Shown piece by piece: positions 34,501 to 47,912 of a DNA stretch of 64,000 nt; positions within the stretch are counted from its first letter, which is position 1; each line of letters starts with the position of its first letter. A program made the translations under genes and the position numbers. A model generated the notes under the pieces. The model was given only the letters and a program-made list of their open reading frames with translations. It was not told where the DNA came from and made no database searches. This DNA is from Takakia lepidozioides (taxonomy: Eukaryota > Streptophyta > Takakiopsida > Takakiales > Takakiaceae), in contig CM060731.1 of assembly GCA_030704615.1 (NCBI GenBank), forward strand, positions 74,254,756 through 74,318,755, in the 5' to 3' direction.

Positions 34501-37500
34501 TGTAAAGGAAGTGTTGCACCTGACCACAGAGACAAATTTGTCTGCATTGGAAGCAGGAAAATTGAATGTAAGCATACACAGGAAGCTACGGAAAGAGAAC
34601 AGGGGTCTGCCACATTGTACCTCTTCTTCCCCCCCTTGTCTCTGTGCCACCCAAATTGTGTAAAACTGCTATGGCAAACAAAGCAGATTGCCCTCCCCTG
34701 GATTTGAGCAAGGGATCTCACAATACAACTGACAAGGTGGAGGCTACATGTTCAACATGCTTTTGCAGATTGTACAATCTACTTCTGTGAGATCATTTAA
34801 GAGAGTTGCAATTGAAGATCAAATGACGTCCAACAATGCAAGTTCTTTTGCAATGGCTAACCTTATATTTCAAAGTAAGCAAGCGGCTGTGAGGAAGGTC
34901 AGCAGCAAGCCATTCTTCAGGCCAACATGTCCCCTCCTTCCCCGCATCCACATCAATCTTCTCTACGAAAGTGCTGCTTGTTGTAGCATTCTCGTCAGCT
35001 ATCCGCCATGTCCGGTAAGGGCCACCCATCAAGCCATGCACAAATACCACATCCACAACCGGTGTGTCGTTGTCCTCCTGCCAGCAGACACAAGGCACCA
35101 CATTTCCTCAAAACTAGAGACAAAGGACTTGACGCAGAGTCAAAGAAATACAAACCATGAGAGAACCCTATACCAAACACAACTCCATCCCTTCTAAAGT
35201 CTTAGAACATCTGTACGACAACAATGTAAGTCAATCTCCTAATTTAATCCTTGCGACATTTGGCTTCAAAACTATGCCAAAACTTAACTTCAACTTAAGT
35301 CATCAACCTTTTAGGTGAGATTATTCCAGTTTCAGAAGTTTCTGCGATGAACCCTTAAGCTTTGGTATCAAGATGACTATAAGAACACTGCAAAATGCAG
35401 TTCGATAGTTACACCACCTTGCCGGAGGATTTCTGCAAGGCCTGAATTTGAGACAGATGGTCATGTGGGAATGGTGAATCCAGCAAGGTGAATCAGCAGA
35501 TGATACCAAATGCCCTTTGTGCCCACTATTTGTGTTAGCTTGGCTCAGTAAACTGTTTTCTTCTTTCAAAGACTGAGTAGACTTCTTCCCCGTATATATA
35601 TACACACAAAGATCTCTGGAAACCAGGAGTGGTGAGGAAGGGGGTCTGAAGGCTGTGGCAACCTTGGAAAAGTTAACTAAATCAATTCTTGAAGAGTTTT
35701 CAGCTCATGTCTCTGATCATACCTCTCAACAGATCAGAGCTTATAACAATGAACCCACAAACTGGATATGGAAGATGCAATATATTTACCAACATTTGCT
35801 AACAGTGGCAAGGGTGATGGCTAAACAAGAATGTCTCGTGTTTCTGTAGATGTAACACCCACAATCTCAGTCTCTAGAGTAGTTCTATGCTGTATCTATA
35901 ATTGAGGTCTCCTAGCAAAGACAGGGAACAGCTGCTTGGTACTCACTTAAGACATTCCGAAAAAGACTATTAGTTAAGTGGATGGAAGTAAGTTTAGTAC
36001 CAGTAGTTTCAGTAACGGAAGTAACTCTATAGTTTGCACTGTTACTCACCATCTCTGAAGCACATTGAGATTCAACAAAACGACCTTCACCTACTTTCCT
36101 CATCCCTGAGCCAGAAACTTCGCTGCTACAGGTGACTCCAAAATTGCTTCTAGCTATTTGCTGTCTCCAGTATGCAGCATCAGGGTTGAAAATAAAAACA
36201 CCATCTTCATAACGAGGCCAAATTTCGCTCATTCCCTTGAGCGATTCTTCCTCCTCTTTCCCTGATCCTGATAATGCAACCCCCTTCTCTGCCATTTCCT
36301 TTGCTTGAGAGACATGGAGCAAAACTGCACGTGCGTGGCTGCGTAGTTTTAGGTCACTCCCAAAATCACCATCTGCACAGGCCTCTAGCCAATCACACCA
36401 TGTTGGGTCACTTGCTATAGCCACTGAGGCCAACCGTTCCAAAGAGAGAATTGAAAGCAACCGGGCAGTATGCTTCCGGATATGGGCTGTAGGGGGCTCG
36501 TTGGAGCTGGAAAACTCCCTGGACTTCACTGGGGGCACTTTTTCCTCTGATCCTGCATTACTGGCATGGACTGAAGGGACTGGCTTGTTACTTTCAGATG
36601 CTTCAGCGGCTGCCCACTGATCAAAGTCATTGCAGAGCAAAAGCCGCCTTAGCAAACATAGGCCACCTGCCTCTATGACTCGTTGCCTACCAACCTGTTC
36701 ACAACACATGGACAATGTTAAACCCTTCTTCTAAAACTGCTTAACGATGACTGGGTTCACGATAGAAATACACGTTTGATAATTTTGAGATTGTGATCAA
36801 ACTGACCGGATCCTCTGCTGTCAACTCTGTCAAGGCTTTGACAGCCTTCAAGGTAGCGAATGCAGCTTCCTCCGCAGTGACCTTTGGCAGCATATCTTTG
36901 TTACCAGACTTGGATAATGACTCAGTGGACAGGTCAAAGCCTAGCAAGTCCACCATGGGTAATACGGCGGCACTTTCAGCAACGGCTTGTTCAACCTGTT
37001 CAGTTGTTGCTGCCAGAGCTGCTGCTTCTTTGGCTACTACTTTTGCCAGCTCTGAAGCTGCCGCAGTTGCCAATTTGATTCGTTCACTCTGCAACAATGA
37101 GCAACTGTGAGGAAGAGAGAGATACCCACTGACCATTCCTTGCAAATTCTGGCAATGATATCTCCACGGATAGTCATAGTCCCTGCAAGATATTGACCCT
37201 CCCAGAGCTAGTTGAGAGATTTAGTCCCAGCGCGTATGTGAACTTGCTTGACCTTCCTGCACTTCTCCATACTTTTGAGATCCCCACTAACCCTGTTGCT
37301 TAGCATTTCCCAAGCTAATTACAACAATCAAAATGTTTGGATGAGAGAACGTTGGTCAGAGAGTTCTCCTAAATCCACCCAGAAGTTTACAAAAGACCAC
37401 ATTGGGGTTGAGCGAGCACTACACCTGGACCATGCCTCTTTCTTTAGCTTCCTTGATGGAGGATGGACCTTGTTTATGTACCCTGGGCTTTGGTTTGCTA

Positions 37501-40500
37501 CCACTCACAATATCCATAAGAAGCATGGCAAGCCAAGCTTGTGAGATGGGTATCCCCCCTTGTCCCAGATGATTGACCACACGTGTCAAAATGCGGCACC
37601 CACATGCTCTTGCCTGACTTTCTGATGTTTGGCTACAAGCCCAACGAAGCAGAACTGGAGACCATTTCTTGCTCTCCTCAACTGACATCCCCACAGCTGA
37701 AGCCGTCAGCACATCGAGAGTTTGTGCAACTGCCCCTTGAACTCGTGCATCTGTTTCGGTCTGCTTGGCAAGCTCTCGCAGTACAGGGAGCCCCTCCTCT
37801 GTCACAAACCTGTGGGCGTCTGCTGGTTAAACAGAAGCCATGAAGTCACATGAGTACATCAACATGAGAGAAACCAATAACAATGTCCACTCCAAAACAT
37901 GACTATAGAAAAGCAGAAAATATCAGCTACGGAACTGCGGCAATGCAAACTCTGTTAATGCCAACAGCCATGCTGAAACTGTCATGATAAGAGATCTCAG
38001 TGGCACTACAATCAGATGCATGATTAACTAAAAATGTGACCTTTTCCACTTGTAGCACCGGTCAACCAATTTCAAAAAAATTGAATCCATTTCCCATACT
38101 GCGTTCTGCAATCCATTCTCCCCAATGTGCATACTGGCACGGCCACAAAATGACAACTAGGATGGAATTGCTACTCTGGTCAACAAATACGATCAAATTG
38201 TAACTAGGCACGTTAAAAGAGCAATTGTGTGATTTCCAGTAACCCCTGGGCCAGAGATTTTCAGATTGGAGCAAAACTCAGTGTAGCAGATAAAAGCAAA
38301 TTGCAGAAGCTTCGGCAAATTCATCAGAGACAGGATTCACCCAAATTCCATAAAGAGAGTGAGTTGAATGTCCAACATAGAAGTAATACATTCCAAGGTC
38401 CCACATACATGACAACCCAACTCAGGAATGGGTGTGCCCATGTCATATTCAGAGTGGACTTGAAAACTTATTCATTTGACCATATATAACCTAGGTTAGA
38501 GTTGTCTCATATGCTTGACCAGTGACAGCATGTCAAGTCTGCAGATAGGGGGTGATATTAAGTGAATCCCGTTCCACTTGTTGACCTTAGGACAGGGCTA
38601 ATTTAACTGGTAACAACTGTAGCCATAATACAGGCAAATAGTTGTAGGCACACACCCTCGCTATGTGACACACAGGCCCTCAGAGCAGTCAGAGCTGATT
38701 GTGCCAGTGGCGAGTCGTGGTAGCTGGCAGCCTCAGCTGCCATAGCCAGTAGGGCAGAGCTCCAACGAGCTGCGACCTCATCAAACCCCCGATCCGCATT
38801 CTGCAAGAGAAACTTCATTGCTGTCGCTCCATGCCACCTCACTGTTCTCTCAGGTGCCAGTACAGCCGCTAGTAAGGCATCACCTTCCTTATCAATCTGT
38901 ACTATGGTTGATCGGTTAGCACTCGAGGCCTGGGCCCAGGTATCAAGTGCCCAGGCTGCCAATGGCACAGCCACATATTGACCTGGAAGATCATCCCAAA
39001 GACCAAATCTGCTGCCAGAGCTTTCATTGGACCATTTCCTCCTCAACCCTCCGGCACTTCCTCGTTCATTTACTCTCTGTAGTCGCTCAGTCATTATATC
39101 AGCTGGGATATTGCTTCTGCCCAAGTGACTTTCCAAAGGAATTTCCGGGGCCCACAGCTCTCGGACAAAGCTCACCAGTTTGCTGTCCATATCAGCAAAG
39201 GCAAACGGTAATAAGTTTTGTTGCGTTCGCTGGACGCCAATAACATTTGTGCCCCCACGCACAAGGATGCCAATTCCATGAACCCCTCCTCGATCCTTCT
39301 CATTTTCTCCCTCAGACTCTCCCTCGTCATCCATGAGCCATCCCCCCTCCACTACCTGTAAAGCTGCTGCAATGTCTGCTGGGTCCGCTTTCCCTGCAAA
39401 ACCAAACACAATGACACAGCTGTGTGAAGCAGCTTTTACTAAGTCAGATAGATAGAGCGATCATACTACTGAATTTTATACCACTCAGGGGCTTGGGGTG
39501 AACAGAGGAACCTATAAGTGGAGAGGGAGACATTGGAAGTGTGAACCTTGGGGAGATATACCCTCTGCTTGCTGTCAAAACAAATTGAGAACTGCAAACC
39601 TCTCCCTAATGTGCAGTACTGCAGAGACTGTAGTATCTCCTTCTAACCCCAGAATACAAAGGGTAGACAGAAGAAATGTTGCTGCGTCTCCACTTTTGGC
39701 ATAGTGTAAGCGGGGCCAGTATGCTAATCGATTGATGTTGACACTCTCCTCCATTCTCTGAAAGTATAAATGATGTGGAGAAGTTGTGGACAAGTAGTAG
39801 GGGTTAGATTAGTATGACCCCTAGTGGCGCACATGGATATTCAGGAGGTCCCCTTTGCTCAGACTGCTCCCCTCCTGCTTCGTGAGCATGAGCCTGGGGA
39901 GGATTGAATCAAACTAATTTTCCTGTGGACAGTCACTTTGTATATGAATTGGCTGAACTTGGTGAACTAGCAAGTTTGTGAACCGGTAAGGGTAATTTCT
40001 GGGAGGTGCAAATTATGCCAGCAGCCAGTGGCCCAAATGAGGCCTTGTACTGCACAGGATTGTCAAACTCTCTTCATAGAGTTTCTACTGATGTTGTGCG
40101 ATAGTCCAACCATATCAAAGAATGTACTCTTAAGACGTTGTTTGCCATAGCCTTGTGGCCATAGATCCCATGCCAGAGAGTATCAGAGAAAGAGAATGTA
40201 CTCACGAGACCGATGGCCCAGTGGTTAGGGCAGAAGGTCACCTTGGAAGCAGTCGGGGGTTCAAAGCCCTGGTGTATGTTGGATGTCACCCATATAGCCA
40301 ACCCAGCTATAAAAAGGAGGTCACTGGGTCAACCGGTCACCTAATGTGTGGGTACCTGAGGGACTTTCGAGTCCTTGGGGAAGGTTTGGGCAACCGTGTT
40401 GCCCCAGTTACGGCCTTTAGAAGGTGTCCACCTTCCAAACGGGAAGCAGCAGCACTTCGATTGAAGTGACGTCATAACTTTCACTTGCTTCGGCAGGAGT

Positions 40501-43139
40501 CAACCATTTTACTCGTGAGATGTTGTTTGCCATATCAGAGAGCGACAGAGAGATGATTGAAACTCTAAGACAACCTATTCATACATTGTCCTAGATGATA
40601 TAATCTAACCTGGAAGCATTGGTCGAAACCCAGTATAGGCATCACCATCATCACAACTTGAGGTGATGAGGTCCATGATAGCTGCCACAAGTAGGCTCTT
40701 CCCACGAGGTACTTGCCCACCCTCTTGTATCACTTGAACATTCTTCCCTTGCTTCAAAGTCTGCAGATCAGAAATCCAACTCCATACTTACCGTCAGATG
40801 CACTGTTCTGTCATTATGAGATGATCTGAAACCACATTGTTACCCTACTTTTCAACCAATTCCAGCATTGCAATGTTGATTCAAAAATTACCACAGTGCA
40901 TCATTTGAATCATGCCAAAAACCTCTCTCACCTTGCCTCAAAAGTATGGTTATGTAATATGTTGCGTTAATCGTAATAATGTGCTATATATGTAATCCTA
41001 CCCTCTCAACTTCTAGAACTGAGCCAAGAGGCTTCGGAAGCAAGGTACCAACAGGGAGAGAAACTTTTCAGATTGTATTCGGCCTCCAGGTCATAAAGCC
41101 TGCACCTACAAATAACAAGCAGGACGAGGAAACTGGCACTACAGACAGGAGAGAAATGAAATGATATGAAATGGTGCTTTATAGCATCCACAGAAAGCTC
41201 AAAGAGCTCAGAGAGGGACAGGCACAATCTATATTCTCAACAAAATTCTTGTCTGAAAGTGCAACTACAAACCTCAATAGCATCATGAGGACGAAGAGAG
41301 GCTGCGAAATGGAGTAGGTAGGGCAGGGCATGGGGCCTGCCTAATACCATCTCACATGTGTTCACGTCCGACAGTAGGTGGGCAAGGGCCCTTGATGCCT
41401 CTGCCTGAGTCACCACGCATGCCGGCCTGCCATTAGAGTAATCAAGAAGATTGCATGCATAAGTCAGAGAACTTCAAATAGAGCTGCATGACGTATAGTC
41501 TCTGTTGAACTACAGAGAAATTGCCATCACAGCCATCAAAAGGAGTCGAAAGACCCAATCAACCATAGAACTCGATTCTGTGGGTGGGTGCCTGTGTGAT
41601 CGTTGAAACTAGTTCCTTTCCAAAGCATGGAGAGAGAGAATGTACTCATCAGACGTTGTTTCAAAGCATGGAGAGAGAATGAGAAAATCAATGCCAGTGA
41701 TGAATTTGACACAACACAGTATGGCCAGTGTAACTTTAAATTTATCAAGACCTACCTGCCTCCCCCAACAGACTTCAAAAGCCAGTCCACCACTGCACCT
41801 CTCCCAGACTGCACCACTGCCATCCTCCGGCTCTCATGTGCTGCAAGATCTGTCACCTTCATGATTGTAAGACAACAGTAAACTCAATCCAGGATAACAA
41901 CCCCCACCAAGTAGATCAACACTTGACACATTATAACATTTCGTGGTTACTGTTTCAATTTCCCGTTAATGAGACATAATCTGCTGCAAATGCGGCTACT
42001 AATTGGAGTGACACAGCCTCAAAAGCGCTACATCACATACAAACAAAGGAGAAGGGTTTGCTAAATGTTCTTGACACACATGATCATGAAGCCTTAACCC
42101 CATGGGAACTCTGGAAATTTTCATATTTGAAAAATGGGGCACATTACATGTGTTTATGTTTTCACTGAAATGCGATTCCAGTTCCTCGGGTACCTGACTA
42201 CCAGTGGCAACAGTGGCTACAAAACTAAGTTGATGCCCACAGCAGTTGAACACCATACAATCATACAAATTGAGATATTTGGCAAAATTCACCAGAGGCT
42301 ATAAACCTGGGCGACTACCCTCAATCCCAACGACTCACTCCACCATGCCAATAAAACTTACAAGAATTAATGAGGTAATTTAATATATCTTCACTAACTT
42401 GTGGCTGCAACAACTTGTACACCATACCTGCTAACAAAGATGCTACTCTCGGTCGCCACCAAGCATTCACGCCAAGTTTTTCACCGTCACTGGCAGATGC
42501 AAGCACCGAAGACAGGCATCGAACCAACACCACGGCTGCTGCACCTGCTTCCATTAAGTCCACAAAAGACTCCACCAATTTTTCCTCCAAGCTGCCCATC
42601 ATCTGGGCCATCTCCCGTCCAATGCCTGCGGCAAAATCAGAAACGGCCGAGAAGCCAGAAACCACCTGTGCCTTCAATTCTGCAGCTGACATGGACATGG
42701 TTGCCGATGCTGCAACGAACATTAACAGTGCAGCCGCACCTGCCCCAGCAAAATAGAATGCCCGCTGCCTGTTATGCCGATCAAGTGTTTTCGCCGTTTC
42801 TGCCAACAATGGATCCTCTGGGCCATCAGGCAATCCTTCTCCTCCTGCAACACTATGCAAATAAAGCCAGGATCTGCGGCTGACGCCATCCAGCGTAGAT
42901 CTCTCTTGAGGCGGTGGCAGCGTTTGCTTCGTTGCCAAGAGAGGGAAGGACGATGGAGAGATACCAGGTTTCAAAACCCTAAACCCTAGAATTTGCTCAT
43001 AACAATGCTTGCTGCCAGGAGATAAAGAGGGACGGAGGTGGATCTCTGAAGTGGGAGTCGGTCTTTCCAACTTATGGCAAGAAATTCGGCCCCTCAATTG
43101 CGGCCACAGATGGCGACGCACGTTTGTGCGAACGAACAT
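31528..43139 (-). CDS. SERAC1-like alpha/beta-hydrolase with ARM-like repeats (16 exons)
   Basis: Proposed exons, in coding order: 43139-42399, 41856-41756, 41426-41273, 40760-40610, 39393-38656, 37822-37425, 37088-36807, 36694-35947, 35106-34862, 34541-34500, 34232-34156, 33623-33536, 32972-32889, 32311-32213, 32017-31919, 31650-31528. Phases fit and total about 1389 residues. The N-terminus is Arg-rich with a hydrophobic segment at about 128-147 (mitochondrial or ER membrane, inferred). The middle is helical, ARM-like. The C-terminal hydrolase shows VDVVFVHGLMGGPYRTWR (about 1123-1140), the nucleophile elbow VTHSMGGLVVKQ with Ser about 1226 encoded across an intron, FYSCPHFGSKLADMPWRIG, SGSPRLEELN, VEGYGGYALRLEIVPIES and a late DH (about 1355-1356). 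Human SERAC1 acts in phosphatidylglycerol remodelling; the plant role is less clear. The 5' border of exon 9 (35106 or 35077) is the least certain. No lesion was seen. Confidence 0.88.
40119..40209. repeat. Dispersed short repeat copies in intron 4
   Basis: GAATGTACTCTTAAGACG then TTGTTTGCC at 40119-40146, and a second start GAGAATGTACTCACGAGA at 40192-40209 that is cut by the SINE and resumes at 40510-40532. Same family as 7747-7775 and 41635-41663. Confidence 0.5.
40210..40509 (+). mobile_element. tRNA-derived SINE in an intron
   Basis: A perfect A box TGGCCCAGTGG (40214-40224) and a perfect B box GGTTCAAAGCC (40258-40268) lie 33 bp apart, as in a tRNA promoter, near the 5' end of a ~300 bp unit. 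The rest does not fold as a tRNA. Flanks TACTCACGAGA (40199-40209) and TACTCGTGAGA (40510-40520) match at 9 of 11 positions and look like an aged target duplication. There is no A-rich tail; the 3' border is set by that duplication. It lies opposite to the host gene. Confidence 0.7.
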
Positions 43140-43600
43140 TTGCGTTTAAAGTTTTGAGCTGCATTCCCTTTGCTCACTACGCCCACTTCCCTCAACTCTC
43201 CTTGAACAATTCCTCCTCCAAACCCACTCCGATTTAGAAGAAGAGAGAGGAATTTACATAAGAGAAAGAGAGAGAAAATTGATAGTCGACACACGAGACA
43301 ATCCAAAGCTCTATGTACGAGATCAGTCCAGAAAGCGAAGGGGAAGGGCGGCTACCGGTGCACATGTGCCCAACTCTTGTAAGGCCACCACGTGCCAGTC
43401 CAAGTGACGCCACTTGGCATATTCCAGAAGTATCATTACCAGGAAAATAAGAACATGAACACGGGAAGGTTGCAGGGGGGAGATGGTGACGATCGCTTGC
43501 AGGAACAATCGCGCATAAGAACTTTCATTCTGATCCCTTAAACCCAGTGTTGAGTTTTTGAAAAATGGAAAAAAAATAAAAATTAAGAGAGCTTCAGGTT
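43140..43600 (-). promoter_or_regulatory. 5' leader and promoter region of the SERAC1-like gene
   Basis: Upstream of the start codon the minus strand is CT-rich (about 43240-43280, TTTTCTCTCTCTTTCTCTTA), a common feature of plant leaders. No clear TATA box was seen. Confidence 0.35.
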
Positions 43601-46130
43601 GAGAGCTTGATCCTCATGACCATGAAAGAAAGACCTCCGTAAGTGATTGGCTGTCTCTGAACAGGTAAGTAGTAGTAGAAGGCCCTGACTTTATGACAGT
43701 GGAAGAAGAAATGTTGCTCAGCCGCAATCTCCTGTCTATCTTTTCTTGCACAAGCAGGGTACAAGCATTCATTACACTACAGATTAACCCATCTACCAGT
43801 TTCCTCCCAGTTTCCATCCTCAGGCTGGGATCTGAACCCAATGCCCATAGAAGAGATGGAGAGAGTGGTGTAGTCAAGTAGTTGGGCTGTGAGAGAGAGA
43901 GAGAGAGACACTGTGGAAACGAACGAGAGAGAGATAGTATGTGCGCATGACTATACCATTAGAGGGTGCAGTCCCCACAAGCTATTAAAGTGTCAGCTAG
44001 CCAGTCGGGGTTCATCTCACCAGGGTCACTGTATGAAGCTCAACGGAAAGATGTGGTTGAGACGAAAGAAAGCGACAAAAGAAACTATGATTGAGAGAGA
44101 GAGAGAGAGAGAGATCAGACACACACACCAGGCAGCAATAGACTCACAGGAAGAGTCAGGGAAGAGAGCTCTTAACATTAGCCAGCTGCAAGCTAGCCTA
44201 CAAAGAAACGGATGTCGGTGCATGATCTACTGAAAAATCCAGAGATTTTGCCCTTACTGCAATTTGCATATCCTGTCAAAAGATGTAAGAAATCCTAGAG
44301 ATGTAGTATGTCCACCCCCATACCAATTTTTTATTTAGCTGCACGGTGAAATGGAGTGGGCCAGCTGCACATGTGAAAGTGAATTGATCTTTGACTTAGA
44401 CCTCTGCGCTGGATGAAATGGAACTGGAGTCACTAGATCTTCAGGATGTATATATAGACCTATGGATTGAGTACCACTAATGACAATCTGAACACTCCAT
44501 GAAAAGGAAACACCTACAAACCTTGTAGTGTGTTTGCCAACTTGTGCAAAATCCCTTGCAGCCTTCCATGCAGCCCTCCAGCGCTTTGCAAGGCTAGACA
44601 GGGAACAAAGAATACATTGCAAAATATGGAGCCCTTACATTCATCCAGAAAGGACTTTAACTTAGTCTTAAAGTGCTCTGAAGAAGAACAAGAAGGTCTA
44701 TCAAACTTGGGCGCAAATTGGGAGTTACTGAGGACAATGGTTGTTATGGGACAAATAGAGTTCAGTTCTATTATGGAGGCTGCTGCTTCAGGTGACCGGG
44801 CCAGAAGGCCTGATCAGAACAGAAACCAGGACTTCAATACCAGTTTGGAGAAACAGAGCGAATTTCGAGATAGGGGTGCACTTAACACCCAAATGCAACG
44901 AAGAGATGATTCCCTGGTGCCCATCCTTGTAGATATGATGCCTGGGTTGAACAGCATTAAATTTTAATGAAGTTCACATTCCCACATTCCAGTTGACCAG
45001 GCTAGTGGGCCCAATGATCACTTGTCAGGCCCCCAGCAACAATCACAACAATTGGACTGCTCTATACTCATTCTGGCAGGATCTAAGTTCTTCCCTCATG
45101 TGGGCATTCTCTGGATGAAAAAAAGAAATTCTTTCTTGTCAAAATATGAGGAAATCTAACAGATCTGTGCCTTCGTCTCTCTCTCATTTTGTTTAAATTC
45201 TTTCTCTCTGCTATCGAACGTTCCAGTGTGTTTCTAGTCGTGTCCCTCTTGTGGATGTAATACTTGTAATCTCTCTTACTCACTGTCTTAAGTAGTCCTG
45301 TACTGGCCCCTTGGTGGGGTCCATGAAGACTCAACAAGGTTTTCCTCAAGGATTTCTTTTTCTTTCCTTCACCCGATTGTGGTCCATGTTAATGAGGCGT
45401 GCTTCTAGTTTTCTCTTGTACCCGTACTTTGCACATGTTCCCTAAGGCCCATCCCTATTGGATCTAACAAATTTCAAGATTCCATTCTTACTTTTCTTTC
45501 CCCCCTGAACATCCCTGTCCCCATTGCTCCCTTTTAAGTCACAATGAGAGTGTGTGATATGTGGCCGTGCAAGACTGCAAGAAGTACAGACCGGTAGAGT
45601 ACATCATCCGTCATTATTCTCACTAACTGTTTCTTCTTTCATGGTGCACAATTGGGAAGATCGTAGGTCGAACTACTGAAGCAATTGCACCCTCCCTCCA
45701 GCCTCCCTCCAGTAGCGAGGGTTGCTTACATGGATACCAGTCATGTCACGGGTGTCAAGAAAATTCGAATGTGGATAGAATGTGGATAGAATGTGAATGA
45801 TCTTCTCTGGCGACTGTAACTCAATTGAAGATTCGAATCCACTCTTTCCCTGACCAAAAGCTCTATATAGAATTAATCAAGTACGTCATACATTTCATTT
45901 AAAATAGATGTCCAAACGTTGCTAAAAGTAACAACAGAAGTTTGCTTTACATTTTATGACACATGAGAATATTTCAAGTCCTCCTATGCAGATCAAGCAT
46001 GCAGACATTTGAAGTGATTCTTAGTTAAGCAGGCCGCAGTGTTCTCTATCTACGAGGAACATATTGAAAATGGTGGACATTGAAAGTGTTGTGACTCACA
46101 ATATATCAAACTTGATGCAGCTGCATCTGA
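43600..46130. repeat. Flanking part of the segmental duplication, second copy
   Basis: Partner of 9.06-10.74 kb. Direct-orientation matches: 43610-43660, 44775-44815, 44845-45010, 45105-45155 and 45910-46165. Inverted block: about 45340-45870. Between the matches lie unrelated stretches, including (GA)n runs at 43891-43908 and 44093-44114. No gene is recognised; a short minus-strand frame at 44622-44335 has no motif. Confidence 0.65.
44093..44114. repeat. (GA)n microsatellite
   Basis: Eleven GA units in a row; a similar run is at 43891-43908. Confidence 0.85.
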
Positions 46131-46163
46131 TCAATGTGTTCTAAATGTGGTTCTGGACATTGG

Positions 46164-47389
46164 TCATCCCTGAGGGTGCCGGTAGCGCTTGTGCAGGGCG
46201 CTCCAGTGAATATTTCCACACATGAGCTCCTTCACACCTTCCACACAGCGGCGCACAACATTGGCGAAAGGTTCAGCCTCCCGAATGGACAATTGCGTCT
46301 CCAGCTCCAAGACGATGTGAGCGTATGAGTTCGCCAAGTCCACGGCTCTCCACGCAGCTTGGGGTAGCGTTGTGCCTTCACATTCCATCAACACCATGAT
46401 TAGATTGCGCGGATTCTTTTCATGTGCAACCTCCTTGGAGTAGGAGAAAACATCGTTGACGAAAGCGGCCTGAATGACGGCCGCGTTGGTCAGCTGTTGC
46501 ATGATGGGTTGCGCGCGCATCTCTTCTGGAAGAAAGGCGTTCTTACCATACTCCACCATATTCACACTAAACAAGGCTCCAGAGTTCCAGGCGCGCATTT
46601 GGGTGAAAGTCTCCAAGTCTTGCCAATATAAGCGGTCACCTGCAATGTCGGTTTGGCTGGAAACGCTCATTCTGTGGTGCTCGAGGAGAGAGTCTGCAAA
46701 ATTGTTGAACCATTCCGGGTTGGACAGGAGTCGCATGTCCTGACCCAATTCCCACATCATCCTCTCGATCGAGGTGGGAGCTCTTGCTGCCTGAAGAGCA
46801 GGTTCAAGTTGCTGAGGACCTCTCCGATTTTGTCATGGCTCTTAAGGACGCTGCAATCGATGCCATACTCCTCGAGCAGCAAGTCGTCTGGATTATCCAA
46901 CAAAAGATCATCCAGGAGGAACATGAGGGCGTATACTATAGAGATGTGTACAAGACGATCAGAACTGACGGTTCCGCTGAACACAAAGCTGGCACTCGAC
47001 ACACCCAGACGAAGATAGGATTTATACGAGTCGATTTGCCAGCGCTCGGCAATTTTCATCACGCGTTCCTCGGCTTCAATTACAAATACGCTCTGGTGTC
47101 GAGGTGGGAAGCCGCTGATGTTCAGGGAAGGGACGAGAACTGGAAGTTCGATCTTATCGGTCGCCGGATTTTTAACTGCTAGATGGTCAGATTGTTGCAG
47201 TTCTAGCCTACTAGCTGTGCATCGTACTAGAAGGGCATTAGACCAGTATTTGACAGGAGGAGTGAAGCATGGGCGCTTCTGATAGGCAGCAGTTGTAGGG
47301 AGGGAGCCAGGGAAGAAGGTAGGCAGACCACTTCGGGAATGAAGTGACAAGCCATTCTGGAGCGGGCTCTGGCAGAGCTGGGGAACCAT
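46164..47389 (-). pseudogene. Microbial-type terpene synthase-like (MTPSL) locus 2, frameshifted
   Basis: From the first ATG in frame (47389) the protein has a Ser/Arg-rich, transit-peptide-like N-terminus, then GFPPRHQSVFVIEAEERVMK, an Asp-rich motif LLDDLLLDNPDD (first D about residue 160), EYGIDCSVLK, and up to LLFRQQE (about 46782). A ~10 bp deletion relative to copy 1 then shifts the frame. The other frame continues MMWELGQDMRLLSNPEWFNN, AWNSGALF, NDVFSYSKE (NSE motif, about 46457-46431) and ends early at RYRHPQG. Both metal-binding motifs of class I terpene synthases are intact, and apart from the deletion and a shortened C-terminus the ORF is open, so loss is recent. An intron removing the shift was not seen. 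Confidence 0.8.
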
Positions 47390-47912
47390 TCTGCAGTCCT
47401 CCCTGCAGCTGGTACAGTTAGAGCGGCCCACTACAGTGCGCGGGGGCAGCAGAGCGATGAAGAGGGACCTTGACGTGATGACAGTAATCACAGTATAAAA
47501 GCAACATATGAGCAACGTTGCAACTCCTCAGCGGGTTCAGGAATCATCGGTTGAGGACGCGCACACAGTGCCATGCATGGAGCTCTCGATCAGCAGCTGA
47601 GTGGAGCTGGAATGCGGATCTTCTATATACACGTAATTTCTCTTCTCATCGCCCTCATGCACGACATACTCAACACAACCCTGAACGCGAAGGCTCATTC
47701 CTCCACACTTTGGCCCAACATTCTCGGATACGCCTTTCATGAGGGTCGTACTCTCTGGAATCTGCCTCGGCATCCCATGACTAGCAAAAATACATAACTA
47801 ACTAATGTATTGTACTCTAACAGGCTTTTTTTTTCTTTTTTTTTTTAAAGGGAAACACCTGGGAGCGACAGCTCACAAATCAGGCCCCTTGATACTGAGA
47901 GGAGAAAATAAC
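47390..47912. other. Upstream region of MTPSL locus 2
   Basis: A TTTATACT word near 47495 on minus could be a TATA box. An open frame on minus (47773-47537) and one on plus (47518-47797) overlap and show no motif. Confidence 0.3.

Noticed and set aside
35321-35605. Additional SERAC1 exon between exons 8 and 9
   Set aside because: No motif or phase-compatible splice pair was found; exon 8 to exon 9 joins without it.
40205-40280. tRNA gene
   Set aside because: A and B boxes are perfect, but no acceptor stem or anticodon arm can be formed, and the unit continues for 230 bp; a SINE fits better.
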